A DNA stretch of 40,132 nt from an uncultured Hungatella sp. (GTDB lineage: Bacteria; Bacillota; Clostridia; Lachnospirales; Lachnospiraceae). Position 1 is the first letter of the stretch, and each line of letters begins with the position of its first letter. Made by a program: the position numbers and the translations under genes. The stretch spans positions 1-40,132 of the forward strand of contig CAJUPP010000029.1 in the NCBI GenBank assembly GCA_910588325.1, read 5' to 3'. Below the pieces are notes generated by a model. It did no database searches, had not been told where the DNA came from, and saw only the letters and a program-made list of their open reading frames with translations. Below, piece by piece: positions 24,282 to 33,222 of this stretch.

Positions 24282-25785
24282 CGATTTCGTCCCTCCTGCT
24301 TTCCTGATTCTGGTACTCTCCCGGTGACATATGGTACAGCTTCTTAAAGCTGGATGAAAAATACCGGGAGTCACGATAGCCTACCTGTTCTGCCACATCC
24401 CCTATCTTTCTGTCCTTCCCCTTTAAAAGAATCCTGGCCCTCTCCATCCGAAGCTCCGTGATATACTCTGTAAACGTCATCCCTGTCTCCCTCTTCCACA
24501 GGGCCCTCAGATAATTCGGGCTTAAAAACAGCTTAACCGCCACGTCGTCCAGACAGAAATCACTGTCCGATAAATGAGCCTGGATAATCGGCTGGGCCCT
24601 CTCCCGCACCCGGTGGTTTCTGTTGTCCTTCTCCTGGCATTTTCTCTCCAGCGCATCCAGAAACTCCGTAAAAAAGCCATACAGCTCATCCGGGCTTTCC
24701 GCCCCTGACAGCCGGTCCTCATATTCATTTAATTCCCTTATGCCTATGCCATCCGTCTGCTTCTCCATATCCGACATCACCTGGAAGCCAAGGCTTAAGA
24801 AAAATATTTTCAGGCATTTGGCGTCATAAAGCTGCCGCTCCGAAAGTATTCCCTTTAAAGCCTCCCACTGCCCCCCCAGCTCCTTTCTGCTTCCGCTTTC
24901 CGCTGTCAGGACCATTTTCTCGGAAATATCCCTGACAAAAAAGGGGGCCTTCTCCTCCTCGGCCGCCACCATCTCCTCATAACACACCACCGGAGGAATC
25001 TGGTCCTCAAAAAATGCTTCTCCGCACCGAAGGGCCTCTTTCCTGGAGCGTCCCAGCTTGTCCTTTTCCTCCACAAAATTCCCCAGGAAAAAATGAATCC
25101 GCTTCCCCTGTTCTCTCCGAAAGTAGTTGCAGACAGAGGTGAGGGTTCTGGTGATTTTTAAAAACTCCTGCCCTGCCTCCTCCTTTTCCACTCTCAGATA
25201 AAGAAGCCGTTCATCGGTTCTGAACATAGGCTTTAAAATCTCGATATCCGGAGCCAGCCTGAGCTTTGCCCTCTCATAAATCTCGTCAAAGTCTGCCTGG
25301 CCTCTTGCCATCGCCGCACAGTACAGATATCTTAAGCCAGGCTGTTCCCCCTGTTTCTCATCCGCCCCTTCCCTCTCCTTCTGTCCCTTAAGCTTCCACG
25401 CATCCCTCTGCTCATCCAGCTCCTCCTTAAGGCTTTTGAGAACCTCCAGAAGCTTCTGTGTATCAACAGGCTTTAAGAAATATTCCCGCACCCCCAGGTG
25501 CAGGCAGCGCACCGCGTAATCAAACCGGTCATACCCGCTGATGACAAGAAACTGGGAGTCAGGTAAAAGCTCCTTCAAAGATTCCAGGTATTCCAGGCCG
25601 TCAAGCTTGGGCATATTGATATCCGTAATGATTACCTCAGGAAGAAGCTCCTCAGACATGCTTAAGGCCTCTTTGCCGTCCTTTGCCGTTCCCACCACCT
25701 CAAAATCCGGCATGTGTTTTTTCAGATACCGGGCAAGACCGTTTCTGATTCCGGCCTCGTCATCTGCTATCAAAATACGATACAT
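24271..25785 (-). CDS. YesN-like response regulator with AraC-type DNA-binding domain
   Basis: This is a 504-residue protein. The receiver domain spans 1-125 with the phospho-acceptor D55 in VIITDINMPKLDGLEYL, the acidic pair DD at 8-9 and K106-like FLKPVD. A linker of about 260 residues follows, and an AraC/XylS double helix-turn-helix occupies about 400-500 (LDDVAVKLFLSPNYL, then IGDVAEQVGYRDSRYFSSSF). It pairs with the overlapping kinase gene and probably activates this sugar operon in response to an extracellular sugar (inference from gene order). It overlaps the kinase end by 26 bases. Confidence 0.92.
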   Translation of the reverse strand: MYRILIADDEAGIRNGLARYLKKHMPDFEVVGTAKDGKEALSMSEELLPEVIITDINMPKLDGLEYLESLKELLPDSQFLVISGYDRFDYAVRCLHLGVREYFLKPVDTQKLLEVLKSLKEELDEQRDAWKLKGQKEREGADEKQGEQPGLRYLYCAAMARGQADFDEIYERAKLRLAPDIEILKPMFRTDERLLYLRVEKEEAGQEFLKITRTLTSVCNYFRREQGKRIHFFLGNFVEEKDKLGRSRKEALRCGEAFFEDQIPPVVCYEEMVAAEEEKAPFFVRDISEKMVLTAESGSRKELGGQWEALKGILSERQLYDAKCLKIFFLSLGFQVMSDMEKQTDGIGIRELNEYEDRLSGAESPDELYGFFTEFLDALERKCQEKDNRNHRVRERAQPIIQAHLSDSDFCLDDVAVKLFLSPNYLRALWKRETGMTFTEYITELRMERARILLKGKDRKIGDVAEQVGYRDSRYFSSSFKKLYHMSPGEYQNQESRRDEIDEE

Positions 25786-27592
25786 AGGTTCCCACCTCTC
25801 CCTCTCTCACCAGAGGCATCCGAAGCGTCACCACAGCTCCAGCCTCAGGTCCGTTTTCAATGCTCAGCCCATACTTCTCTCCAAAATACAGCCGGATCCG
25901 TTCGTTGACATTAAAGATGCCATATCCCTCCCGGTTCATCACCAGTCCTTTATGAAGCCCCTCCTCCAGACGCTTAAGAAGCTTTGGCTCTATGCCCACA
26001 CCATCGTCCAGCACCTGCAAGACGATGATGCCCTCCTCTTCCCTTCCCAGAATCTGGACCCTGCCGCCCTCATCCTTTTCCTTCAGGCCGTGATAGATAG
26101 AGTTCTCCACCAGAGGCTGCAATATAATCTTGGGCACATAGCAGCCCATAAGCGCTTTTTGTACCTGAATCTGATAATCCAGTATATCTCCATAGCAATA
26201 CTTCTGGATTGACAGATAACTGCTGACATGCTTAAGCTCCTCCGATATGGGAATCATCTCCCTCCCTCTGCTTAAGTCAATGCGAAACAAAGTGGCCAGA
26301 GCCTGAACCATAGCGCTGATTTCCTCCGCCTCATACTCCTCCGCCTTCCACCGGATAGAATCCAGCGTATTATAAAGGAAATGAGGATTAATCTGGGCCT
26401 GGAGGGCAATCAGCTCTGCCCTCCGCTTCAGAAGCTGCTCGATGCGGACCTTCTCCTTCTCCTCCTTAAGCCGGGTGATATACTGCCCCGTATTCTCCAC
26501 CATCCGGTTAAAGCTGTCTGTGAGAATTCCAATCTCATCCTTATTCTCATAAGAAAATACCGCCTGGTAATCCGTCTCCCCCACAGTCTCCATCACACGG
26601 GCCAGGTCCTCCATAGGCCCTGTAATCCTCTTTACGGCCCTTGTGGTAAATAACCAGATGATTGTCGCCGCCCCCAGATTCACCAGGAAAAGAGGGCAGG
26701 CCATCCCGTTTAACTGTCCTGTCAGATCCTCAGGATAAAAATACAGCACATACCAGGGCGTGGTGTGAAGCTGTTTCCACCCTCCCAAAACCGTCTGCCC
26801 ATGATCCTTAAACCGCAGGATTCCTTCCTCCTCCGTCTTCTGAAGCAGCTCCTGAAGCCTTTCCCGAATCCAGCCATAGCCTGAGGGAATGCTGTCTGCG
26901 AACACTTCTCCCTCCTCCGTACATATGGCAGCAAAGGCTCCGGAAGGACTCTCAATCTGGCCAATATATTCAGAAATCTTTCCCTGGTCTAAATTAACCA
27001 GAAGTCCTGACGGTTCCTGGACGCCTTCCACCTCAATCCGATAGATAACCGGAATTACCGGCCTCTTCGAGATAAACACAGGATCATCGTAGAAATCCCC
27101 CCAGACCAACGGGCTGCTCTGTGACAGAAAGTCCTTATACAGGCTGCTTTCTTTAAAATCATAGTTCTCATTCATCAGAACCGTCATATCCGAATAGCTG
27201 CCCTTGGGCGTATAGAGACAGATAGTGGATAGCCACGGCTCCGTAGCCTTGTAGGAAGACAGGACACCGGCCATCTCCCCCAGAATCACCCCATTATTTC
27301 TATTCTCCTCAAACAGGATCTTCTTTAAATTCCTGCTGAACAGCTCGTTGGTCTGAATATAAAACAACCGTTCAATCACACTCTTGACCTTGTGGTGAAT
27401 ATACGATTCTGTCTGCTGCAGCTGTATCCTGCAGTTTTCATCGTTCTGCCTGGACATATAGCTATAGACAAACGCATACAGGCAGATATAGCTTGCCAGA
27501 AATACAAACAGCGCAACAAAGAGGACAGAACGAGAGATTCTGGACTGCAGGCTCTGAAAATGTTCCGCCTTCTTTTTTGTCCTTCTTCCCAT
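25760..27592 (-). CDS. YesM-like sensor histidine kinase
   Basis: This is a 610-residue membrane kinase. It has a first helix at about 24-48, an extracellular sensor of about 250 residues, a second helix (LFLVNLGAATIIWLFTT), a HAMP domain, a coiled stretch, and the internal-region histidine motif ALQAQINPHFLYNTLDSIRW. An HATPase domain follows (LQPLVENSIYHGL, VLDDGVGI, YGIFNVNERI). This is the LytS/YesM architecture. I chose the ATG at 27592 because AAAGGAGG sits eight bases upstream. The sensor may detect sugar directly or via the lipoprotein encoded just before it (inference). Confidence 0.92.
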   Translation of the reverse strand: MGRRTKKKAEHFQSLQSRISRSVLFVALFVFLASYICLYAFVYSYMSRQNDENCRIQLQQTESYIHHKVKSVIERLFYIQTNELFSRNLKKILFEENRNNGVILGEMAGVLSSYKATEPWLSTICLYTPKGSYSDMTVLMNENYDFKESSLYKDFLSQSSPLVWGDFYDDPVFISKRPVIPVIYRIEVEGVQEPSGLLVNLDQGKISEYIGQIESPSGAFAAICTEEGEVFADSIPSGYGWIRERLQELLQKTEEEGILRFKDHGQTVLGGWKQLHTTPWYVLYFYPEDLTGQLNGMACPLFLVNLGAATIIWLFTTRAVKRITGPMEDLARVMETVGETDYQAVFSYENKDEIGILTDSFNRMVENTGQYITRLKEEKEKVRIEQLLKRRAELIALQAQINPHFLYNTLDSIRWKAEEYEAEEISAMVQALATLFRIDLSRGREMIPISEELKHVSSYLSIQKYCYGDILDYQIQVQKALMGCYVPKIILQPLVENSIYHGLKEKDEGGRVQILGREEEGIIVLQVLDDGVGIEPKLLKRLEEGLHKGLVMNREGYGIFNVNERIRLYFGEKYGLSIENGPEAGAVVTLRMPLVREGEVGTYVSYFDSR

Positions 27593-27624
27593 ATCCTGTC
27601 CTCCTTTGATTCTTTTACTGCCTT

Positions 27625-27692
27625 CTGCTTTGAAAGTCCACCGCTGATTCAGCGGCATCCATTTAAGGTTACCTGGTGTAATACAGGTTTAC
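27625..27692 (-). repeat. Intergenic copy 1 of a spacer sequence shared with 29202-29241
   Basis: After the binder gene's stop the minus strand reads TAAACCTGTAT, then an ACCTG/CAGGT hairpin, then a perfect CCGCTGA-A-TCAGCGG palindrome (27641-27655) and GGTGGACTTTCAAAG. The spacer before the binder gene carries TAAACCTGCAT and GGCGGACTTTTAAAG in the same order. The hairpins may protect the 3' end of the binder message (inference). Confidence 0.45.
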
Positions 27693-29131
27693 TTGCTGAC
27701 ATCCTGATTTAATGGGTCAAAGTTAGGATAAACAATCCTCTCCTGCCCTCCTTCTACTACTTTATCGTAAGCAGCATTATAGCGGGTATTCAAATCTTCG
27801 ATAGCCCCGTCGATGTCGGTCATACCAAAGATACATTCCACAGCCACTGTGGTATAGTCCTTCCCTTCCACCACCACGTTAAGCGGAAGAGGCGGCCAGT
27901 TTTGATCTCTCTCATTCATGGCCAGATCCGGCATCTTAGCAATCGTCTCCGGCGGTTCCACTCCCTCTATAGCGCTGGGGATCATGACTGTTCCCAGGCC
28001 CAGGGTATAGTATTCTCCCATCACATCATCACTGTGCAGGAATTCCATTACCTCCCACGCCTCATCCGGATGGGTGGTGTTGATGTTGATCCCCAGGTTG
28101 CTTCCGCCGAACCACAAACTCTGTTTTCCCTCTACCTCGCCGGTCAAGGTTGGCAGCTGGGCACAGTTCCAGTTTACATCCGTAGGGAACTGGCTTAAGT
28201 ACACACCTGGCTCCGCATGGCTTATGGAAATATACATTCCTATGTTGCCTGCAGCAAACTGGGTTCTCAAAGGATCGATGTCCAGAGACTCACTGCCCGG
28301 GAAGGATGCCCCTGTTGCGAAGATTTCCTTAAACTGCTCCAGAACCGGTTTATAACTGCTGAAGTCAAACCGGCCCTCTTTGTAATCAAACCCGGCTCTG
28401 GTACCGCCGCTTAGCTGGACGATAGGGTCAATGCTTCTGGACACCGCACTCCTGGCGGATTTATAATTCCCTGCAAAGCCATAGATTCCTTCCCCGCCCA
28501 GTTGCTCCGTAATAAGCTTTGCATCCGCTGCCATCTCCTCCACGGTCTTAGGCGGTCCGGCGATGCCTACACGGTCGAAGATATCCTGGTTATAGAACAG
28601 CCGGCATGCGGAAGCCGTATAAGGAAGACTGTATATCTCTCCTTCATAGGAATTGATTCCTTCCACGAAAGCTCCCTCGCCGAATCTTTTCTTGTATTCG
28701 TCATCCAGGAAAGAATTAAGGCTCATCATGTATCCCTTGGAGTAATTGGTGGCAAAATCCGTAAGCTGGAAGACATCCGGAGCCGTACCTGTACTGAAGG
28801 CCAGATCCAGCATCTGGGAATAATTATCCGCATATACCTGAAAATCAATGTAGATACTGTCATTGCTTTCATTAAATTCGGCAATCTTCTTCGTCATATA
28901 TTCCTGGTCATGGCGGTTGGTGGTCCAGTAAGATATGGTGGTCTTTCCCTCCGCCTGGGCTGGCGCCCCCGTCTCCTGTTTGTCTGCTGCCTGGGATGCG
29001 GTCTCCTGGGCACTGTTTCCCCCATTTCCTCCCCCTGCCTGATCTCCTGAATTTCCTCCGGAACAGCCTGCCAGACCTGCCGTCAGAAGGGCTGCCATCA
29101 TAATAGAAAGAATCTGTCTCGTTTTTTTCAT
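27689..29131 (-). CDS. Sugar ABC transporter substrate-binding lipoprotein
   Basis: This is a 480-residue extracellular solute-binding protein of the CUT1 type. The signal peptide ends in a lipobox, LAGC, with lipidated Cys near residue 24. A Gly/Asn/Gln/Ala-rich linker follows and then the mature domain starting TTISYWTTNRHDQEYM. Motifs such as FNESNDSIYIDFQVYADNY and YNQDIFDRVGI fit family 1 binders. The ligand is unknown. I chose the ATG at 29131, preceded by GGAGG. A weak promoter may lie at 29162-29190, so the binder could be made in excess over the downstream genes, as is common. Confidence 0.92.
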   Translation of the reverse strand: MKKTRQILSIMMAALLTAGLAGCSGGNSGDQAGGGNGGNSAQETASQAADKQETGAPAQAEGKTTISYWTTNRHDQEYMTKKIAEFNESNDSIYIDFQVYADNYSQMLDLAFSTGTAPDVFQLTDFATNYSKGYMMSLNSFLDDEYKKRFGEGAFVEGINSYEGEIYSLPYTASACRLFYNQDIFDRVGIAGPPKTVEEMAADAKLITEQLGGEGIYGFAGNYKSARSAVSRSIDPIVQLSGGTRAGFDYKEGRFDFSSYKPVLEQFKEIFATGASFPGSESLDIDPLRTQFAAGNIGMYISISHAEPGVYLSQFPTDVNWNCAQLPTLTGEVEGKQSLWFGGSNLGININTTHPDEAWEVMEFLHSDDVMGEYYTLGLGTVMIPSAIEGVEPPETIAKMPDLAMNERDQNWPPLPLNVVVEGKDYTTVAVECIFGMTDIDGAIEDLNTRYNAAYDKVVEGGQERIVYPNFDPLNQDVSK

Positions 29132-29161
29132 TGTATCCTCCATTCCGTATGAATGTACCTG

Positions 29162-29190
29162 TCTATAGCTTGGCACTCTTTTTGCTCCAA
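29162..29190 (-). promoter_or_regulatory. Weak candidate promoter before the sugar-binding lipoprotein
   Basis: On the minus strand TTGGAG, a 17-base spacer and TATAGA lie about 30 bases before the start. Both boxes are poor matches, which is expected if YesN-type activation is required. Confidence 0.3.
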
Positions 29191-29201
29191 TATTCTTTTT
29201 C

Positions 29202-29241
29202 CTAACTTTAAAAGTCCGCCGCCGGGCCCATGCAGGTTTAC
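29202..29241 (-). repeat. Intergenic copy 2 of the shared spacer sequence
   Basis: Directly after the MBL gene's stop the minus strand reads TAAACCTGCAT, a GGGCCC palindrome, then GGCGGACTTTTAAAG. The end blocks match the spacer after the binder gene, but the middle is shorter. Confidence 0.45.
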
Positions 29242-30071
29242 CTTAAATGCTCTGGGTCATAGAATAGCCGCACTTTATTGTAGTAGATACCCAGTCCCTG
29301 GTGAATCCCGTCATCGATCTCTGCCCCTTTCAGTTCCCCTGACAGAAGCTTGTCAGCCGCCTCAAGATAATCATTTATAAAGCTTTTGTCCTCTTTTTCC
29401 AGACAGTCATGTCCCTGGCAGATGTAGTCAAATTCCTCCCGTCTTTCCCAAAGGCGTGCAACGGCATCACGGTACTCCTGTAAAGTGGTGGTTATGGGCC
29501 AGAAATTTAAAAGAAGGCAGTCATTCACCGTATCTCCCGTAAATAAAAGCCGTTCCTTTTTGTCCAGGAAACACACAGAACCCAGGCTGTGTCCCGGCGT
29601 TAAGATGACCTCCACCGGACGTCCTCCCAGCTCAAACACCATTCCTCCCTCCATAGGCAGGAACTTGGCCGCCCCGTCCTTCCGGATGAGAGCCACCAGC
29701 TCTTCCTCCGTGGCCTCCGGATTCCGGACCCTTCCTCTGGTCCTGGCATAGCGCTCCCGGAACGCGTTGCCTTCCTCCTCTGTCCGCACCCGTCCGTCCT
29801 CTGTCACAAATACCATATCCTCCTTGCACAGATAGGTAGGCTCCTCAAACAGATGGCTCCCCCCGATATGATCCCCATGTCCGTGAGTGGCCGCAATGAC
29901 AAGAGGCTTATCGGTCAGTCTTCTCACCTCTTCCTCCACAGGCCCTAAGCCGGCTCCCGTATCAATCAAAAGGGCTTTCTCCTCCCCTTCCAGCAGATAA
30001 AAGTTGTCCAGCTTGTAATCGCTGATCAGCCACGTCTTGGGTGCAATCTCTACAATCGGTCTTTCTATCAT
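29238..30071 (-). CDS. MBL-fold metallo-hydrolase
   Basis: This is a 277-residue metallo-beta-lactamase-fold protein. It has the metal-binding motif THGHGDHIGG near residue 75, LTPGHSLGSVCFLD carrying the next ligand, LLFTGDTVND with the bridging aspartate and a late histidine in CQGHD. The family hydrolyses thioesters, lactones, phosphodiesters and others, and the substrate cannot be read from sequence. It leads the sugar operon, so a lactone or sugar-ester substrate is possible (inference). I chose the ATG at 30071, with AAGGAGGAG eight bases upstream, over an in-frame ATG nine codons earlier. Confidence 0.87.
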   Translation of the reverse strand: MIERPIVEIAPKTWLISDYKLDNFYLLEGEEKALLIDTGAGLGPVEEEVRRLTDKPLVIAATHGHGDHIGGSHLFEEPTYLCKEDMVFVTEDGRVRTEEEGNAFRERYARTRGRVRNPEATEEELVALIRKDGAAKFLPMEGGMVFELGGRPVEVILTPGHSLGSVCFLDKKERLLFTGDTVNDCLLLNFWPITTTLQEYRDAVARLWERREEFDYICQGHDCLEKEDKSFINDYLEAADKLLSGELKGAEIDDGIHQGLGIYYNKVRLFYDPEHLR

Positions 30072-30194
30072 ACTTCTCCTCCTTTTCGTGAAATACATTT
30101 ATAGTACAATTATACAAGAAATTACATTTTCCTGTGTCGAACAAATTATCAACACATGTGGAAATAATTCAGATTCTTATGATTTCCCACGAAA

Positions 30195-30240
30195 TAAAAA
30201 GACTGTATAAATGCCGAAATACTCTGCATTTATACAGCCT
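30195..30240 (-). terminator. Terminator after the M20 amidohydrolase
   Basis: On the minus strand CTGTATAAATGC pairs perfectly with GCATTTATACAG and is followed by TCTTTTTATTT. It separates the amino-acid operon from the sugar operon. The remainder of 30099-30194 shows only a TATAAT-like -10 near the MBL gene. Confidence 0.9.
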
Positions 30241-30279
30241 CTCTATTATGCAAATCCACCAAATTTCATTCCTGCACAA

Positions 30280-31722
30280 TCAATATCTGCCCACCGGCGG
30301 CTTTACATCATCCGGCAGCGGACAATGATATACACCTCCTGTCCTCTCCACATACTCCTTCCTGGCCGCCGCCAAAACCTCCGGCGCCTCCATGGTCCTG
30401 ACCGTACACAGCGCCAGCATCTTGGCCGCTGTCAAAAGCCCCTTATGCCCAAGCACGCTTCCGGCCTGAGCCGTCATCTGCCAGGTATGGCCTACATTGC
30501 CGATGCAGCAGGTAGCCACATTCAGATTCAGGGTGGGAACCGCATACCCCACATCCCCCACATCCGTAGAGCCTGACTCATACTCATGAACCCCTTCCAC
30601 ATAGGGGTGAACCTGCGAGTCAAGAGGCCGCTCCAAAATTCCGGCCAGCTCCTCCTGTCCGTAATCCGCCTCAATCCCGGCCCTGATAGCCTGTAAAGTC
30701 ACAGGATCATAGGAATTCAAAAACTCCCTGGCAAGTGTGTAATCCTCTTCCTCCCACTTGGGAGCCCCCACTTCCATCATACACTGTGTGGCAAACTTTG
30801 CCAGCACATCATTGGGCACATAATCGGAAAATGCCATGGTGATTTCATACTTTACTTCCGTCTCCGTCATCATGGCGGCGCCCTTTGCCACCTTCACAAC
30901 ACGCTCAAACAATTCCTTCATCTGAGACACCTTAGGCGCCCGCACCTCATACTTCACCAGAGAGTGATCCTGAACCACATTGGGTGAGGTCCCCCCGGCA
31001 TCCACATAGGCATAGTGAATCCTGGCCTTGTCAATCATATGCTCCCTCAAATAATTCACTCCCACGCTCATCAGCTCCGCAGCGTCCAGAGCGCTTCTCC
31101 CCAGATGCGGGCTTCCTCCTGCATGGGCCGTCCTTCCGAAAAATTCAAAATTCGCCCCCATAATCGCCACGCTGCAGTTTTTCTGTACTTCATTCCTGTC
31201 TGCCGGATGCCATGTATACACAAAATCCACCCCGTCAAACAATCCGTCCCTGGCCATAAACTGCTTGGCCCCGGCCCCTTCCTCCGCCGCACATCCATAG
31301 TAGATCATGGTTCCTGCCTTTTCAAAAGCAACCAGGTACTCCTTCACCGCCAAAGCTGCCGCCAGTGCTCCCGTCCCCAGACAGCAGTGTCCACAGCCAT
31401 GCCCTGGCGCTCCCGAAACCACCGGCGTTTTCACCGTACATCCCGCTTCCTGGCTTAAGATGGCCAAAGCGTCATACTCTCCCAGAATTCCCATAACCGG
31501 CCCGCCATCTCCATATTGAAATCGAGCCACAAAAGCCGTAGGAATCCCGGCCGCTCCCTTTTCCACCGAAAATCCTTCTCTCTCCAAAATATCACACAGA
31601 AGCGCCGCTGACTTTACCTCCTCATAAGGAAGCTCCGCATAGCTCCATATCTTATCATTGGCCTCCAAAATCAATGCCTCTTTTTCCTTCACCACTTTCT
31701 CAATAAAATCCAAATCCTTCAT
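30280..31722 (-). CDS. abgB: M20 family amidohydrolase, AbgB-like
   Basis: This is a 480-residue peptidase M20D enzyme closely resembling the B subunit of E. coli p-aminobenzoyl-glutamate hydrolase. LGEYDALAI is near residue 80, GHGCGHCCLGTGALAAALA holds metal ligands, and the acidic pair is in YGCAAEEGAGAKQFM. A lid domain follows (FEFFGRTAHAGGSPHLGRSA) and then a C-terminal GNVGHTWQMTAQ metal segment. It cleaves an amide between an acyl or aromatic group and an amino acid. No AbgA partner or AbgT transporter is present. Instead it follows a polar amino-acid importer. I chose the ATG at 31722, with AAAGGG eight bases upstream, over a GTG two codons earlier. Confidence 0.87.
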   Translation of the reverse strand: MKDLDFIEKVVKEKEALILEANDKIWSYAELPYEEVKSAALLCDILEREGFSVEKGAAGIPTAFVARFQYGDGGPVMGILGEYDALAILSQEAGCTVKTPVVSGAPGHGCGHCCLGTGALAAALAVKEYLVAFEKAGTMIYYGCAAEEGAGAKQFMARDGLFDGVDFVYTWHPADRNEVQKNCSVAIMGANFEFFGRTAHAGGSPHLGRSALDAAELMSVGVNYLREHMIDKARIHYAYVDAGGTSPNVVQDHSLVKYEVRAPKVSQMKELFERVVKVAKGAAMMTETEVKYEITMAFSDYVPNDVLAKFATQCMMEVGAPKWEEEDYTLAREFLNSYDPVTLQAIRAGIEADYGQEELAGILERPLDSQVHPYVEGVHEYESGSTDVGDVGYAVPTLNLNVATCCIGNVGHTWQMTAQAGSVLGHKGLLTAAKMLALCTVRTMEAPEVLAAARKEYVERTGGVYHCPLPDDVKPPVGRY

Positions 31723-31758
31723 AAGCACATCCCTTTCTCGTATATTCTGTCCGACTCC

Positions 31759-32508
31759 TTAAAGCACCTTGCTTAAGAATTCCACCGTCCGAGGATTTGC
31801 CGGGTGTTCAAAAATCTGTTCCGGTGTCCCTTCCTCCTGAATATCTCCCTCATCCATAAACAACACCCTGTCGCTGACCTCCCTGGCAAATCCCATCTCA
31901 TGGGTCACAATCACAATGGTCATCCCGCTTTCCGCCAGCCCCTTAATTACATCCAGCACATCCTTCACCATCTCCGGATCCAGGGCGCTGGTAGGCTCAT
32001 CAAACAGAATCACATCCGGCTCCATGGCCAAAGCTCGCACAATGGCCAGTCTCTGCTTCTGCCCTCCTGACAATTTCCGGGGATACTCATCCCTTTTATC
32101 AAACAACCCTACCTTTTTTAACAAATCCTCCGCCTGGGACACTGCCTGGTCCTTAGGAACCTTCTTCTCCAATACCGGAGCCAATGTAATATTCTCAATT
32201 ACCCTCAAATTGGGAAACACATTAAAATGCTGAAATACCATGCCAATTTTCTGACGGTGCTTGTCAATGTCAATCTTTTTATCCGTAATATCCACGCCTT
32301 CAAACCAGATTTTACCGCTTTCCGGCTTCTCCAACAGATTCAGGCACCGCAGAAACGTACTCTTTCCACTGCCGCTAGGCCCGATGATAGACACCACTTC
32401 CCCAAACTTCACATGCTGGTTAATATTCTTCAGAACCTTCAAATCTCCAAAACCTTTGCACAGGTTCTCCACCCGTATAATCTCTTTTCCCTGCTCTGCC
32501 TTAATCAC
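31759..32508 (-). CDS. Polar amino-acid ABC transporter ATPase
   Basis: This is a 249-residue ATPase of the GlnQ/HisP class. Walker A GPSGSGKST is near 41-49, with Q-loop VFQHFNVFPNL, signature LSGGQKQRLAIVRAL, Walker B VILFDEPTSALDPEM and VTHEMGFA. I place the start at a GTG at 32508, with GGAGG ten bases upstream and overlapping the permease stop. The family usually gives 240-250 residues, which agrees. It forms one importer with the two preceding genes. Confidence 0.92.
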   Translation of the reverse strand: MIKAEQGKEIIRVENLCKGFGDLKVLKNINQHVKFGEVVSIIGPSGSGKSTFLRCLNLLEKPESGKIWFEGVDITDKKIDIDKHRQKIGMVFQHFNVFPNLRVIENITLAPVLEKKVPKDQAVSQAEDLLKKVGLFDKRDEYPRKLSGGQKQRLAIVRALAMEPDVILFDEPTSALDPEMVKDVLDVIKGLAESGMTIVIVTHEMGFAREVSDRVLFMDEGDIQEEGTPEQIFEHPANPRTVEFLSKVL

Positions 32509-33163
32509 TTTCCTGCAGCCTCCTCTCAAGCGCTTTCAGAAGCTTGGACAACACAAAATTTACAATAAAATAAATAATGCCCACAATCGTCAAGGTAGGA
32601 ATCGCCAAAAAGGTAGTAGACTGCACGGTTTTGTATGCTGTCATCAGCTCTCCTACAAAAAAAACGGATGCCAGAGAAGTCTCCTTCACCATAACGATAA
32701 ATTCATTACACAATGCCGGAAGTATATTCTTCACTGCCTGAGGAAGAATAATGTACCGCATCATATTAGCATTGGAAAGCCCCAGGCTTTTTGCCGCCTC
32801 TGTCTGCCCTTTATCCACGGCCTGAATCCCTGCACGGATCACCTCCGCCACATAAGCGCTGCTATTGACTACCAAGGCCACCACAATACACGCCGTATCC
32901 GACATGGTAAAGGGCAGAGCCTTGGGAAGAAGCAGCCAGAAAAAGTACAGCTGCAGCAAACTGGGGGTTCCCCGCAGTACCTCTATGTAAGCGCTGGTAA
33001 GTACATACAGCGGCTTAAACCGCGACATCCGTATCATTGCAATGATAGTTCCTAAAATCGTACCTAAGAATACGGTTACGGCTGCCAGCCACAATGTACC
33101 AAACAGACCATTTATAAACACATAATCGTATTTGGCCCAGATTTTTATCATGCTCTCAATCAT
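32501..33163 (-). CDS. Polar amino-acid ABC transporter permease
   Basis: This is a 220-residue permease of the HisM/GlnP type, with four or five helices and the docking loop GQTEAAKSLGLSNANMMRYI near 135-155. RGTPSLLQLYFFW near 87 is the other family hallmark. A single permease probably forms a homodimer. It starts 59 bases after the binder gene and overlaps the ATPase start by eight bases. Confidence 0.92.
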   Translation of the reverse strand: MIESMIKIWAKYDYVFINGLFGTLWLAAVTVFLGTILGTIIAMIRMSRFKPLYVLTSAYIEVLRGTPSLLQLYFFWLLLPKALPFTMSDTACIVVALVVNSSAYVAEVIRAGIQAVDKGQTEAAKSLGLSNANMMRYIILPQAVKNILPALCNEFIVMVKETSLASVFFVGELMTAYKTVQSTTFLAIPTLTIVGIIYFIVNFVLSKLLKALERRLQESD

Positions 33164-33222
33164 AGTTATCTATTCCCTTTCCTTACAGGATATTCCGTCC
33201 CCATGGCATTCTCGAAATCTCC

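Noticed and set aside
27641..27655. CCGCTGATTCAGCGG palindrome as a terminator after the binder gene
   Set aside because: No T run follows and the kinase gene lies just downstream on the same strand. It is kept only as part of the spacer repeat.
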